Assembly: GCA_017885655.1 (NCBI GenBank)
Contig: JAFNFQ010000005.1
Coordinates: forward strand, 12,482 to 49,929
Length of the DNA: 37,448 nt
Reading direction: 5' to 3'
DNA from: Methanobacteriota archaeon
GTDB lineage: Archaea; Thermoplasmatota; Thermoplasmata; RBG-16-68-12; JAFNFQ01
A program made the translations under genes and the position numbers. Shown here one piece after another: positions 16,301 through 25,500 of this stretch; the first letter of the stretch is position 1, and every line of letters begins with the position of its first letter. The notes under the pieces are model-generated. The model searched no databases, was not told the DNA's origin, and saw nothing but the letters and a program-made list of their open reading frames with translations.

Positions 16301-18641
16301 CTGAGAACACCAATGCGAACTTCGCGGTGCTCGGGACCGAGACTCCCTTGACCTCGACCGTCCAAAGCCCGGGCGAGGGGAAGTTGACCTCGACTTGCTC
16401 GACGTTGTTCTTGTTGTCAAATCCGACGAGGTTGGGGTCGGTCCATCCCTTGAGCGGTCCGGTGGTGGCGTACTGGTTGCCGTGGAATACGACCGAGCCG
16501 TCCGGGCTGCGGACTATGAGGTCCAGATTCCTGATGAGGCTGAATCCCGCCGCATCGATCCAGACCAGCGTGACCTTCAGCGGCACATCGGGCGTCTGGA
16601 CGTTCATGTTGATCGTCGACGGCCTCCATGTGCCGGTCGTCGTGAGCAGCCCTTCCTCGAACTGGTTGCTCCTCGGGGCTGGAGGGAACAGCGACTGCTG
16701 AAGATCAATCCTGCCCCATCCCTGGTCTATTCCGGGGTACTCGTACAGGTTCTGGTCCATCCTGACCGCGCCGTTGATCAGCATCGCCTTCGCGAGCTGG
16801 GAGTTGACGTTGTTGATGCCCCAGATCTCGCGGAAGTACTCCCTTGTGAGCATGTAGAGGCCAGCCGCCTGCGGCGAGGCCATCGAAGTTCCCTGCATGT
16901 AGCGATAGTCGGTGATGCCGTCCTGACCGATTCCAGGAATCCTGTAATCATACTGGTCGACGCCAAGTATATAGTCGGGCTGCGGGACACCCGCACCGCC
17001 CGGTCCGGCATTGAAGAGCCACTCGCCGACGCCAAGGCCTGAAACGACTGCGGTGCCTACGGCGACCAGGTCCGGCTTGAACCGCTCTCCCGGATTCCCT
17101 CGCGAGCTGAAGTCTGCCATGAGGTTCGGGTTATCCGCCTCGAATTGATCTGGCCTATAGTTATCGGAGGCGCCGATGGCCAGCCCGTTCTTGGCCTTCG
17201 CCATGCCACTCACGGTATTGGGGTCGGGTCCGTCGTTCCCGACTGCGAAAAGGATCATCTTGTCGTTTGAGGCATCTATCCTCATGTCGACCGCGATTGC
17301 GGTGTTGTCATACACCCTGTATGAGTTGCCATAGCTGTTGGTCATCGTCTTCGCGCCGTCCGCGTATTCATCGTCCCAATACACCGGGCTGGACGCTATT
17401 CCTCCGCCCTGTCCGACGCAGTCAAACGAGAGCTTGCCCTCAGGGGCGCTGCCTGCCTCGGATTGATCCCATACCATGTCGTCGGTCGGGAGGCCATACT
17501 GTTTCTCCCACCCATAACCATTTGAGACAATTATTCCCGCCACGTGCGTGCCGTGCGCGACCGCGTTGGTCCTGCCGTCTGGCTGGCTGCACTGCGCGGT
17601 CCTCTTCCTCAGGGCCACGACCCTGTCACCGAGGGGGCCCTTGAAAACGTCAATCCATCCGTTGTTGGGGTTGTTGAGGTCGAATCCGCTGTCCTGTATC
17701 CCAACCACCTCGAAGATATCGTCCGCGTTCCCCATAATCCCGTCGGGCCCAGGTGAGTGGCCTGTGAGGTTGGAGGTGAGGCCGCTCTTGGCCGGACTCC
17801 AAGCCTGGTGGAACTTGTGGACCTCGCCCGCCTGCCAGTCGAGGGCGACCTTCTCGGGAGACCAGAATATCTGTGAGACGTCCGATGACGCCGCTATATA
17901 TGGAATCAGAGAAGCGGGGACAAGCGCCTCAGCCGTGGTCGGCAGGTTTGATGTCTGAGTCACTTCGGCTCCACTGCTCTGGAGGTCATATCTCAACTGC
18001 TCCTCCGTGACTCCGTCATATGCGACCACACTGATCGGTATGATGCCCGTCATCGTGCGAAGCTCGGATTGGATCTTGAATGCCGGCTGATATTGCCCGA
18101 CCCAGCCCACGAACGGGAGTTCCTTGACAGCGGCGACCTGTTCGTCGCTCATCTTCCCGATGTAGGCGTAGTTCTCTGCGTAGTCGCGGAGTGTGACTCC
18201 GGTGCTTTCGACTGCATCGACCCATTCCGACTTGATCGGTCCGATGAACTGCACGATCCTCTCATCGGATGTGGTCGAGGTGAGGTACCTCGGCAGGGTG
18301 GGCTCTCCCGTCGCCGTGTCGAACTGGTAGCCGGCAGCCTCGAAGTTGACCGTCGTCCTCTGCGGCATATCCCTCACCTGGATGCCCAATTCGCCGAGGT
18401 ACTGGGTGTCGTATGTCGGTCCTTTCACGAGATAGTATCCATTATTGTAGTCCGTGACAACCTTCATTCCGAGAGCTGGCAAGACCTGCATTGAAGCAGT
18501 GCTCACAAAGCTCAGAAGGTAGACATTCTGAGACCCGGTCCCCGCAGGCACCTGGGGGCTGCTGCCACCCAGCGTGGCGAGAGGCAATATGGTCATAGCC
18601 ATCAACAACACTAGCGCTGCCGCCTTATGTTTTGCCCACAT
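13362..18641 (-). CDS. Giant secreted subtilisin-like protease (S8)
   Basis: 1759 aa. The ATG at 18641 follows the strong AAGGAGGAT (about 18652-18660); an in-frame upstream start would spoil the signal peptide. The signal peptide is about 1-25 (AAALVLLMAMTILPLA), and a prodomain-like region runs to about 300. The S8 domain has Asp317 (GIQDSGFD), His363 (AHGTHVAG), Asn469 (AVGNDG) and Ser586 (QGTSMASP), the full active set. A jelly-roll P/proprotein-like segment and Ig-like domains follow, then a long region resembling a sialidase-like propeller (FSFDGGDTWG). Two C-terminal repeats of about 75 aa are marked LLSFP and end AYWVDM or AYWIYV. No membrane anchor is visible, so it is probably released or held by its C-terminal repeats. 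Likely role: extracellular peptide degradation. Confidence 0.93.
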   Translation of the reverse strand: MWAKHKAAALVLLMAMTILPLATLGGSSPQVPAGTGSQNVYLLSFVSTASMQVLPALGMKVVTDYNNGYYLVKGPTYDTQYLGELGIQVRDMPQRTTVNFEAAGYQFDTATGEPTLPRYLTSTTSDERIVQFIGPIKSEWVDAVESTGVTLRDYAENYAYIGKMSDEQVAAVKELPFVGWVGQYQPAFKIQSELRTMTGIIPISVVAYDGVTEEQLRYDLQSSGAEVTQTSNLPTTAEALVPASLIPYIAASSDVSQIFWSPEKVALDWQAGEVHKFHQAWSPAKSGLTSNLTGHSPGPDGIMGNADDIFEVVGIQDSGFDLNNPNNGWIDVFKGPLGDRVVALRKRTAQCSQPDGRTNAVAHGTHVAGIIVSNGYGWEKQYGLPTDDMVWDQSEAGSAPEGKLSFDCVGQGGGIASSPVYWDDEYADGAKTMTNSYGNSYRVYDNTAIAVDMRIDASNDKMILFAVGNDGPDPNTVSGMAKAKNGLAIGASDNYRPDQFEADNPNLMADFSSRGNPGERFKPDLVAVGTAVVSGLGVGEWLFNAGPGGAGVPQPDYILGVDQYDYRIPGIGQDGITDYRYMQGTSMASPQAAGLYMLTREYFREIWGINNVNSQLAKAMLINGAVRMDQNLYEYPGIDQGWGRIDLQQSLFPPAPRSNQFEEGLLTTTGTWRPSTINMNVQTPDVPLKVTLVWIDAAGFSLIRNLDLIVRSPDGSVVFHGNQYATTGPLKGWTDPNLVGFDNKNNVEQVEVNFPSPGLWTVEVKGVSVPSTAKFALVFSADVGPRKTYQVNIESNYPTILSVAPGGTASLPFVVRNFGSAEDTISISVNAPETLAVSFDWPVAYFQPGEFKDDLAIFTASVSTRPDLYSFCIKAESGNDTATPKNSGSLCLQVEVLGERIPYAKRITNQPIDELDPSVLTFNSSGVNHIFIAYRKTTPIDPLDLLHGGTNVWTAHNTLDANHEPAGIWTFTEVSNSNDYPNDLRLLYIDWGPFAGRVVLTWTGQDPTESVPESKPYGRMAFADAPYDTWQLRTIEKNWGSSVYNSARVSFPLFRHAGGPNGTLVWVWEHLDMASTQSTQTNAVQTHAAFSFDGGDTWGDCYATPSQCYLIAPRGSSNFYFFPNGIVDQNDVLWVFFYWRMASSGQGRRLAAALWDGPAWNQGWSNPINIWDAGGSTNIQFPAAVSTTEGSGNKIYVAVTNDAGALDKRLYVLTADGNFGSSLVYPTPRGAGSPGVSPDFSTPQGPMGVAVSDANYNRRPVLNVVYTEDGIVWVPYMEAGNIYGVPNMWTWSSTDGFVAERTRTNVTADAFAKGHQMSDTLTIGSKSCVYEVWHENIAPTGEVNYDVYLAIYCAGWQTSPDNQGPITVNQATIPNPYNRTYPSAFRIKADINDISTGYNNISAAELVPTALSVTDPSMVDWSNAWVMNLTGVNRSPSETAWVWANWTVQGWATGTCHRFWIRGQDELNNWGSGDYVDVCVTQALSKPPTPPIMVKAELTGPGFQDVTLTWGRSFDDGNGVNNVLLYKVWKADSINGPYSNATTVAANDLATYTWTDSGAGHGEFLNHFYYVQANSSLYDSPPTKLAAKFYRTMSAGGKQLLSFPLLQADYKPSAVFQTLGFDYVRTYDPRDQDQWKSYKVGRQVNDITALDIHKAYWVDMTSGGTMTVAGLVAENVVIELQGGAWNLLSFPSFNATYTLAQLSTALGPIVGAIEVFDPNAGPYYLQRVSPVDWATTVMQPGFAYWIYVSSSTQWAVPAA

Positions 18642-18727
18642 TTCGTCTATCCTCCTTCGATTGCAGAGGAACCAGAGAAACAAGAAAAACCTTGCAAACT
18701 GCCGGTCGTCCGACTAATGATGCCATC

Positions 18728-18736
18728 TATAAATAG
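18728..18736 (-). promoter_or_regulatory. TATA-like box of the giant subtilase
   Basis: On the minus strand it reads CTATTTATA, after purine-rich GAAAAG that could be the BRE. It gives a leader of about 60 bases, consistent with the strong Shine-Dalgarno before the ATG at 18641. Confidence 0.55.
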
Positions 18737-19051
18737 CTTTTCTGGTCTTGAAATCGAAGTCTCGGGAGGGTGGCATCTCGTCTGCGCCGCATTTTTTGGC
18801 TTCGAGAAAGGCGCCGCTCCAGAACTATCTTGGAACGGCAATGCCGCCTTCGTCTCTGCCCACATCGCGATGCGCCTCTGCGACACCAGAGAAGCAAAGA
18901 TGGCTTTGCGATGAAGTAGATTGTTGTACGCCGTTTTTACTGCTATATCAACGTATCTGGGCGCGAGAGCTCAGTTGCCGTTCGAGCGCGAAGCCAGAGC
19001 ACCGACCGGAGACATGCCGGTCTCGGCGTTTTCGAGCGGGGATCTTTGAAT
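18737..19051. other. Intergenic stretch with no recognised gene
   Basis: About 315 bases between the subtilase promoter and the relic at 19052. Short open frames exist on both strands, but none has a recognisable motif, ribosome binding site and promoter together. It may be decayed coding sequence downstream of the relic. Confidence 0.4.
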
Positions 19052-19200
19052 CTACGTTCCCGGGACGTACCATGTGACATCCGACGAAAGCAGGATCCAG
19101 TACGCCTGGCCAGCCAGCATGTACGTCGTCGACCATTCTGACTGCGACAACCTCCGGAGATAGTAGGCTCCTTTTATTGTGGCATAGGACTGCGGTGTAC
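19052..19200 (-). pseudogene. C-terminal relic of a third surface protein related to the giant subtilase
   Basis: Read on the minus strand, this gives GAYYLRRLSQSEWSTTY, then AGQAYWILLSSDVTWYVPGT and a stop (19054-19052). It aligns with the last residues of the giant subtilase, GPYYLQRVSPVDWATTV then PGFAYWIYVSSSTQWAVPAA and its stop. The match includes YYL, the Trp, AYWI and the Trp before the C-terminal Val-Pro. Upstream, the frame meets a TGA near 19225 and homology fades. Only the end of the C-terminal repeat therefore survives, the trace of a lost or truncated paralog in the same orientation as the subtilase. Confidence 0.75.
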
Positions 19201-19470
19201 CTGAGAATCTCATGCTTTGGCAGGGTGAAGGCTTTCAAGAGGATCTTGGCGAGTTGCCCCTTCGCATTGGGGCAAAATGTGTGGCGGTCCGGGCCGGCGC
19301 GAAGACCAGAGAATGCATTTCCGATTGATGCATTTCATTCTTCCCGCGATGCGAAATGGAGAGCTCTCGGCAAAGAAGGACTGCTTCCGAATCGAGAAAG
19401 GGAATACGTCTGATTTGACTGCACAGCGAATCCTTTCCAAAGAATGATCATCTCGGCGACGGAGTTGCAC
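19201..19470. other. Intergenic stretch, probably decayed sequence
   Basis: About 270 bases without a convincing gene on either strand, between the relic and the promoter of the next giant gene. It is where the rest of the lost paralog would have been, but I could not recognise further matches. Confidence 0.4.
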
Positions 19471-19480
19471 CCCAACAACA

Positions 19481-19488
19481 TATAAATA
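19481..19488 (+). promoter_or_regulatory. TATA box of the pseudo-subtilase
   Basis: TATAAATA, close to the archaeal consensus, lies about 55 bases before the TTG at 19541. That implies a leader of roughly 30-35 bases. Confidence 0.6.
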
Positions 19489-19540
19489 GCGGGGTATCGA
19501 TTCAAAACCTTGTCCAATCATCGGATAGGGGACTACTGAA

Positions 19541-22500
19541 TTGACCGGGAGGAGGCAGTCTCTCTGTGTATTGCTGCTGCTAGTCATGCTGTCGTCTGCG
19601 ATGTATGTCTCGACTCCAGCGCAGAAACCGAACCAGCCCGATCAGGCGGGCACCGCGCCCGTGCTCTCGAGCGGAGGAACGGGCACGGACCCTGATAAGC
19701 AGGTCGACATGGGCGCATCCGCATCATCGATACCGACGGCGATTTACCCAAGCTCGAGTGTCGGATGGCCGACTCCTAGTTCGGAGCCGACTCCGGATGT
19801 GAACAGTCCGACGATCTTCGACTATCATCACATAGCCGAAGCTCAAGCCCTTGGGACGCCGGCATACACGGGCTCTGATGTCCGGGTTTCAGTGCTCGAC
19901 TATGGTCTAGATATGGGCCAGCCAGACCTGAATGGCTCACAATTCGTGCAGCCCTCTGGCCCCTATGCCGGGTGGCCTGTGGCCTTTGACCCGATGTCGA
20001 TGGGCAAATGGCTCAGGGACGAGAAATATGAGGGGACCTGGTACGCGAACACGACTCGGGAGGGTCAACCACCTTTCGAGGTGACCCACTACATTCTCGT
20101 GGATGGTCGTAGAGACTTCGGGGATTCCGAGTTGCTCAAGGAGGATCCTCCGGGAACGGGCACAAGTTCCCTGGACGGACCCAAGATGGCCTATGACCTT
20201 ACGAAACTCTACGTGACCCACGATGAGAAATTCTGGTACTTCGGATGGCCGGTCACGCAATTCCTGAACACCAATCTAACCTATGGCCTGATGATAGATG
20301 TGAACAACGAGACAGGGGGAACAACGTCAGTCCCTGAAGGGAAGCTCGTAAGCACGAACACGACGCATTCGGGGAACCCGCCAACAGACCTCGCGGTGAA
20401 CGATGTCACCGTGAGCCCTGACGGCACGATGATAGCGACAACGTCGAGCGACAAGCACGTCAAGGTCTGGAGGCTCGACGGCATCCGATTGTACGACTTC
20501 GCTCCGGATCCCTTGAACCCAAGCAGCCACACTTCAAATCCCTACAGTCTCGCTTGGTCCCCGGACAGCAGGTTCCTGGCAAGCAGAGACAAGAGCAAGC
20601 TCATAGTATGGGACGTTGTCAGCGGGCGTCAAGCATGGTGGACCACCATCAAGGACTCGACGATGGATATCACGCCTCCTGACGAACGTTTCTCGTCATC
20701 GATTGCGTTCTCGCCGAATGGGCAGTGGATTGCGGTTGGTGCCGACGCCAGGGTAAGCGTCTTCCTTGCCGCAACGGGTAGGTATGTGGGCAATGTCTCT
20801 GCCGCAACGGGCGGCATCATCCGGAGCGTGGCATTCAATCCGACAAACCCGACGCCGCCCCAAATTGCAATCGGAGCTGACACCTATGGGTTGTTTTCCA
20901 ATACTGTTCGAATTTATCCACTGGATGCGACGAACCTGCAGAACGTCAGGAATCCTCCGGTCGCGGTTGCTTCCTGGAACAGCACGATCCCAGCCTTCGG
21001 AGGGCACACCGATCAGATATTCAGCGTCGCATGGTCTCCTGATGGTCTGAGAATAGCATCCACAGCGAAGGATAACAGTGTCAGACTGTGGAACCCGCCT
21101 TCCACGTCACCTCTCATGTATTCGACGCTTCATGGGAATTGGGTTTATGACGTCGCATGGGAACGGAGCGCTCCATATAGGTTCGCGACTGTCTCGCGTT
21201 CTCCCACGTTGCCCAAAGCCCCGCTCAGGCTCTGGGGCTATAATGGCAACTCGCTCGGATACTTCGACCTCAATAGGTCGACTTACGCGGTCGACTGGAC
21301 GAACAGTGGTGAACTGGTCACTGCGTCGCTTGACCTATCCGCAAGGATCACAAGCACATCCGGAAGCCTACAGAGAATCCTCGTTGCCAACAAACCTGAC
21401 TTTGCGGTGATGATCGACGCAGGCATGAACTACAGCATGAAGGACCTGAAGTGGGAGAAAGTCGTCTACAACGGGACGTTCTTTTCATGGAATGACACCA
21501 CATCGAGCTGGAGTCAGGGCAACGAAGTGACAAAACCGCCAATCAACGGCACTCAAGCCTTCTTCGGAGTCGACGAGCTGTTCGTCGAGCTCGGAGTGCC
21601 CACATCCATCTTGGGCAATCCCTCAGGCATTTCCGTCGAGATGTTCTCCGTAGCGAGAGACAAGAGTCATGCTCAAGACTCGGTGCCGATCGACGGTACG
21701 GTTTTCGACGTAGACGGCAATGGGAAGACCGATGGAGGGACAGCAGATCCGTCACGTCCTGCCATTGACTTCACTCCTGTCGAGACACCGCTGAGTGCCT
21801 TCCAGTATATTCCGGTCACGTACTACAAAGTCGATACTTTCGCCATCCACTCGGTGAGCGGGGACTACCATTTCGGGTATCACCCATCCCAGAAACTTGC
21901 TCAGCTATTCGGTTCTCTGGGCTTGCTCGTGGTTGATCCCAATCAGAACGGCACCTACGAGCGAGTCTATCTGGACATGGATAGGAACACTTGTGAATCC
22001 AACCATATCTTCGATTCCCGGGATGTCTGGGTTGACAAGAGTCACCCGGTTGCGACGTGCAATCAAGCAGGCACAATCGATTCCACGCCCGACATCTCTG
22101 CGGGCATGATCTACTTTGTTTCAGACGGCGTCAATAATATCCCGTACTCCGAACGATTCAGGGAGCTGAATGGCATTACGAATCTCAAGAAACCGGGGAA
22201 CGGCGAACTCGTTGCTTTCGCCGGCGAGTTCAGGATGGATCCCGACACGAACTACCCGCTGACTCATGGCACCGAAATCGCCTCGATAATCGCTTCCAGA
22301 GGCCGGATCGATTCCGCTAGAATGAAAGGGATTGCGCCCGGAGTGAAACTCATACCCATCGTGAACGCCCTCGATGACATCATCTCCTCCTGGTACTTTG
22401 CAGTTGAAGGATACGACAAGTCGCCCGCAACCGGCGACGAGGCTCAGATAGTCCTCAATCCATTCGAGTATCCCCGAACGAAGGATGACGGATACGACGT

Positions 22501-25500
22501 CTACTCGAGGACTGCGGACTACCTCTCGACCAGCTACGCACAGGGCCGGACAGTCTTCTTCGGTCCTGCCGGCGAGGAGGGCTTCGGCTACGGATCGGTC
22601 GCATCACCAGCAGCGAGTCCAGGGATCATCACCGTCGGAAGAACCGTCGACGGCTCGATGACGGCGTTTCCGAATGGCGTTGAAGGCACCAGCATTCACT
22701 ACAACAACATCGCTTTCAGATCTTCACGTGGCCCGACTGTCTCGGGTTTTCCGAAACCTGACTTCGTGGCGATAGGCAATACCGCTTATGACGAGCCCAT
22801 AATATTCCGCTCTGACGGCGCGGAAGCGTTGACCGATAGAGGTAACTCAGGATCCGAGATATCCGCGGCAGTTGCGGCGGGCGTGGCGGCCCTATTGATG
22901 GACGCCGCTGAGAGAATCGGCCGCAATCTGACGGCGAGCGACATCAGGAACTATTTGATGTCCGGCGCTGAGAATCTGGGTTATGACATCCTGCTCCAGG
23001 GCGCAGGTTTCCTCAACGCGAGCAGATCCATGCAACTGCTGCTTGGCAGCAAGGATAAGGCGAGTGTGTTCGTTTCCCCGCCAAGTTGGGTCCCAGGGCT
23101 CTACAAGTCGTCCAAGCCGGACTCGTTCACGAAGCTCCTGTTCCCCGGCGATGGCGACCAGACCACCTTCACGGTTGAGAACAGAGACACGAAGACTGTC
23201 AGTCTCAGCCTCAGCGGAGACCTACTCACGAGATGGGATGGTTATTCCTTCACCAACAAGACCGTGCAGGCGAACCGCAACGACGTCTTCCTATGGGTCA
23301 ACAAGTCCGGAGTATTTGTCGAGGACTTGAGCACTTTCCCGCCGGGGTTCACAATGGTCGCGCCCCCGCTGCCCCAAATGATTTGGGACAATTCTGAGAA
23401 CCTCCAAGTCACGGCGTACGGGCCCTACAACAATCTCATAGTGCCATCCGGAGTCGACGGTTTCACGAATATGTACTGTTATGATATGATCCTCATGGAT
23501 TGGACGATGGATCCGTTCGGAATCGGGCATCCGAGCATGACGTATATCAATGAATTGAACACCATAGATATGTTAGATCATACCGCGAATGTGCTGGAGG
23601 CACGGGTCCATCGCCCAGGCACGGAGCTCCATGACGCACTCGTGATCCGACTAATGCGTCATTTTGAAAATGATGCGTGCGGGAGAACGAACCTGGAGTG
23701 GACCTTCAACGTCGATTTCTTCCAAAGGGCTCCTTGGAGCATCCTGTCTCTGGATAAGACGAGCATCAGCCTGAACGCTGGAGGAAGGACGAATGTCATC
23801 GCATCGATCCAGACGCCTGCGGACATGGCGATGGGTTCCTATGAGGGTGCGGTCTATGTCTACGACTCGACTAATAAGCATGAGATTACAATCCCGATTC
23901 TCGTGAATGTTGGGGCCCGCACTCCTAACTTCAAATTCGGCGGCAACCTGCCAGCTACCGGACTCAACGATGTCAGTAGGATCTATGGCGGGAGAGACCT
24001 CACGTTGCTAGGTTCGAACGTCAGGTATCCCTACACCGGCGATTGGCGATACTTCTATGTCTGGCTGCCCGACGACGGCATCAACGTTGCGGGAGCGAGC
24101 ATCAAGATGGTCATCCAGCTCAACTGGACAGTCAAGCCGAGCGACATCGACATGGTCGCGCTCACGCCCGCCACAGCCGCAGACGTGGCATCCCAGTTCG
24201 CCTCCACGCGCTTCGGCCCGAAGTCCGTCAGGGAAGTGGTATCATCAGAGGCCGAAGCGAGACCGAACTTCAAGACTCTCAGTAATAGTTCCCAGGACTA
24301 TATCTCCTTCCAGCTGTCCGGCGGGCTGAATGTCATCGCACTTCACCAGATGATTCTCAACGGCGACAAGCCCTACGAAATCTTCAGCGGGAGTGGGATG
24401 TGGTGGCGCGTGCCGAGAGAGGTGCGGAAGGCGACGCAGAGTTTATCCGGCTCTGTCGGCGGCGATGCGATGCTGAGCGATGCGCTGTTCGGCGGTCTCA
24501 GGGTCGACGCGGTCGGTCCCGCAATAAGCTCGAAGAACTCATCGGAACTGATCAAGCAGGACTGGCAGGACTGGATGAGATCCCTGCCCTTCGGAACCGC
24601 GCTGGCCAAGGGCAGTTACACGCTGTGCCTCCTTCTCGAGAGCGTCATAATCCTCGATATAAAGCTGACAGGGCAGTCAGATGTCAACGACCTCGACATG
24701 GGCCTTTTCAAGGACGCCAACGCTGACTGCAAGCTGGAGGAAGCCGTTACAACCCTTCCGTCATGCTCCGGCGTCAACTGCGACGGAAGCGGGCCTCAAT
24801 GGGCGCTGTCTGCCGGCCCCACCGCCGCCGAGGAGATAAAATGGACGAATCCGGATGATGGCCGCTATATAATCAAGATCCTCGGCTATGACGTACCCGG
24901 CGGCGCGGGCCATTTCGATCTCGATGTGCAACAGACACTGGCGACTGGTTCCGGCTACACGATTCCGGAGGCGCCGCCGCCAGAGCAGCTGCTCATAGGC
25001 ACGAAGCCAGTGCTGCCCCCGTTCAATATCGTCTCCTATTCGATGACCTGGGACTTCAGCGGCAACCAGAAGGACGGTAACTACAGCGGCGCCGTTCGCT
25101 TCGGCACGGCGACGGCAGCAGGAATCGTAGTGGTACCCGCCATGATAGTATTAGATCGCCAGGCCCCCGTGATATCGTCATTCGCAGTGACATCGCAGAC
25201 CCTTCTTGTCAATACGACCAACCCGACGCTCACGAACGACCCGCGACCCACGCTCGTGGTTAGCCTTGCGGACAGGCAGATGGGGAGCTTGGACAGGGAC
25301 ACTTTCAAGATGGTGCTCGACGACGTGGATGTATCCGCACTAATGAGCGTGTCCGTGACACTGGAGACCAATCCTTATGTGACTCCCGCAGGACCCTATG
25401 GCCGCTGGCGCGGCGACATGAAATTCAGCGCCATCAATCCGCTGGCGAACGGGATTCACACGCTCTACGTTGCGGCAGGCGACGAAGCCAGAAACTTCGT

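Noticed and set aside
18627-18914. Small plus-strand frame upstream of the subtilase
   Set aside because: It overlaps the subtilase start and promoter and lacks any motif or ribosome binding site.
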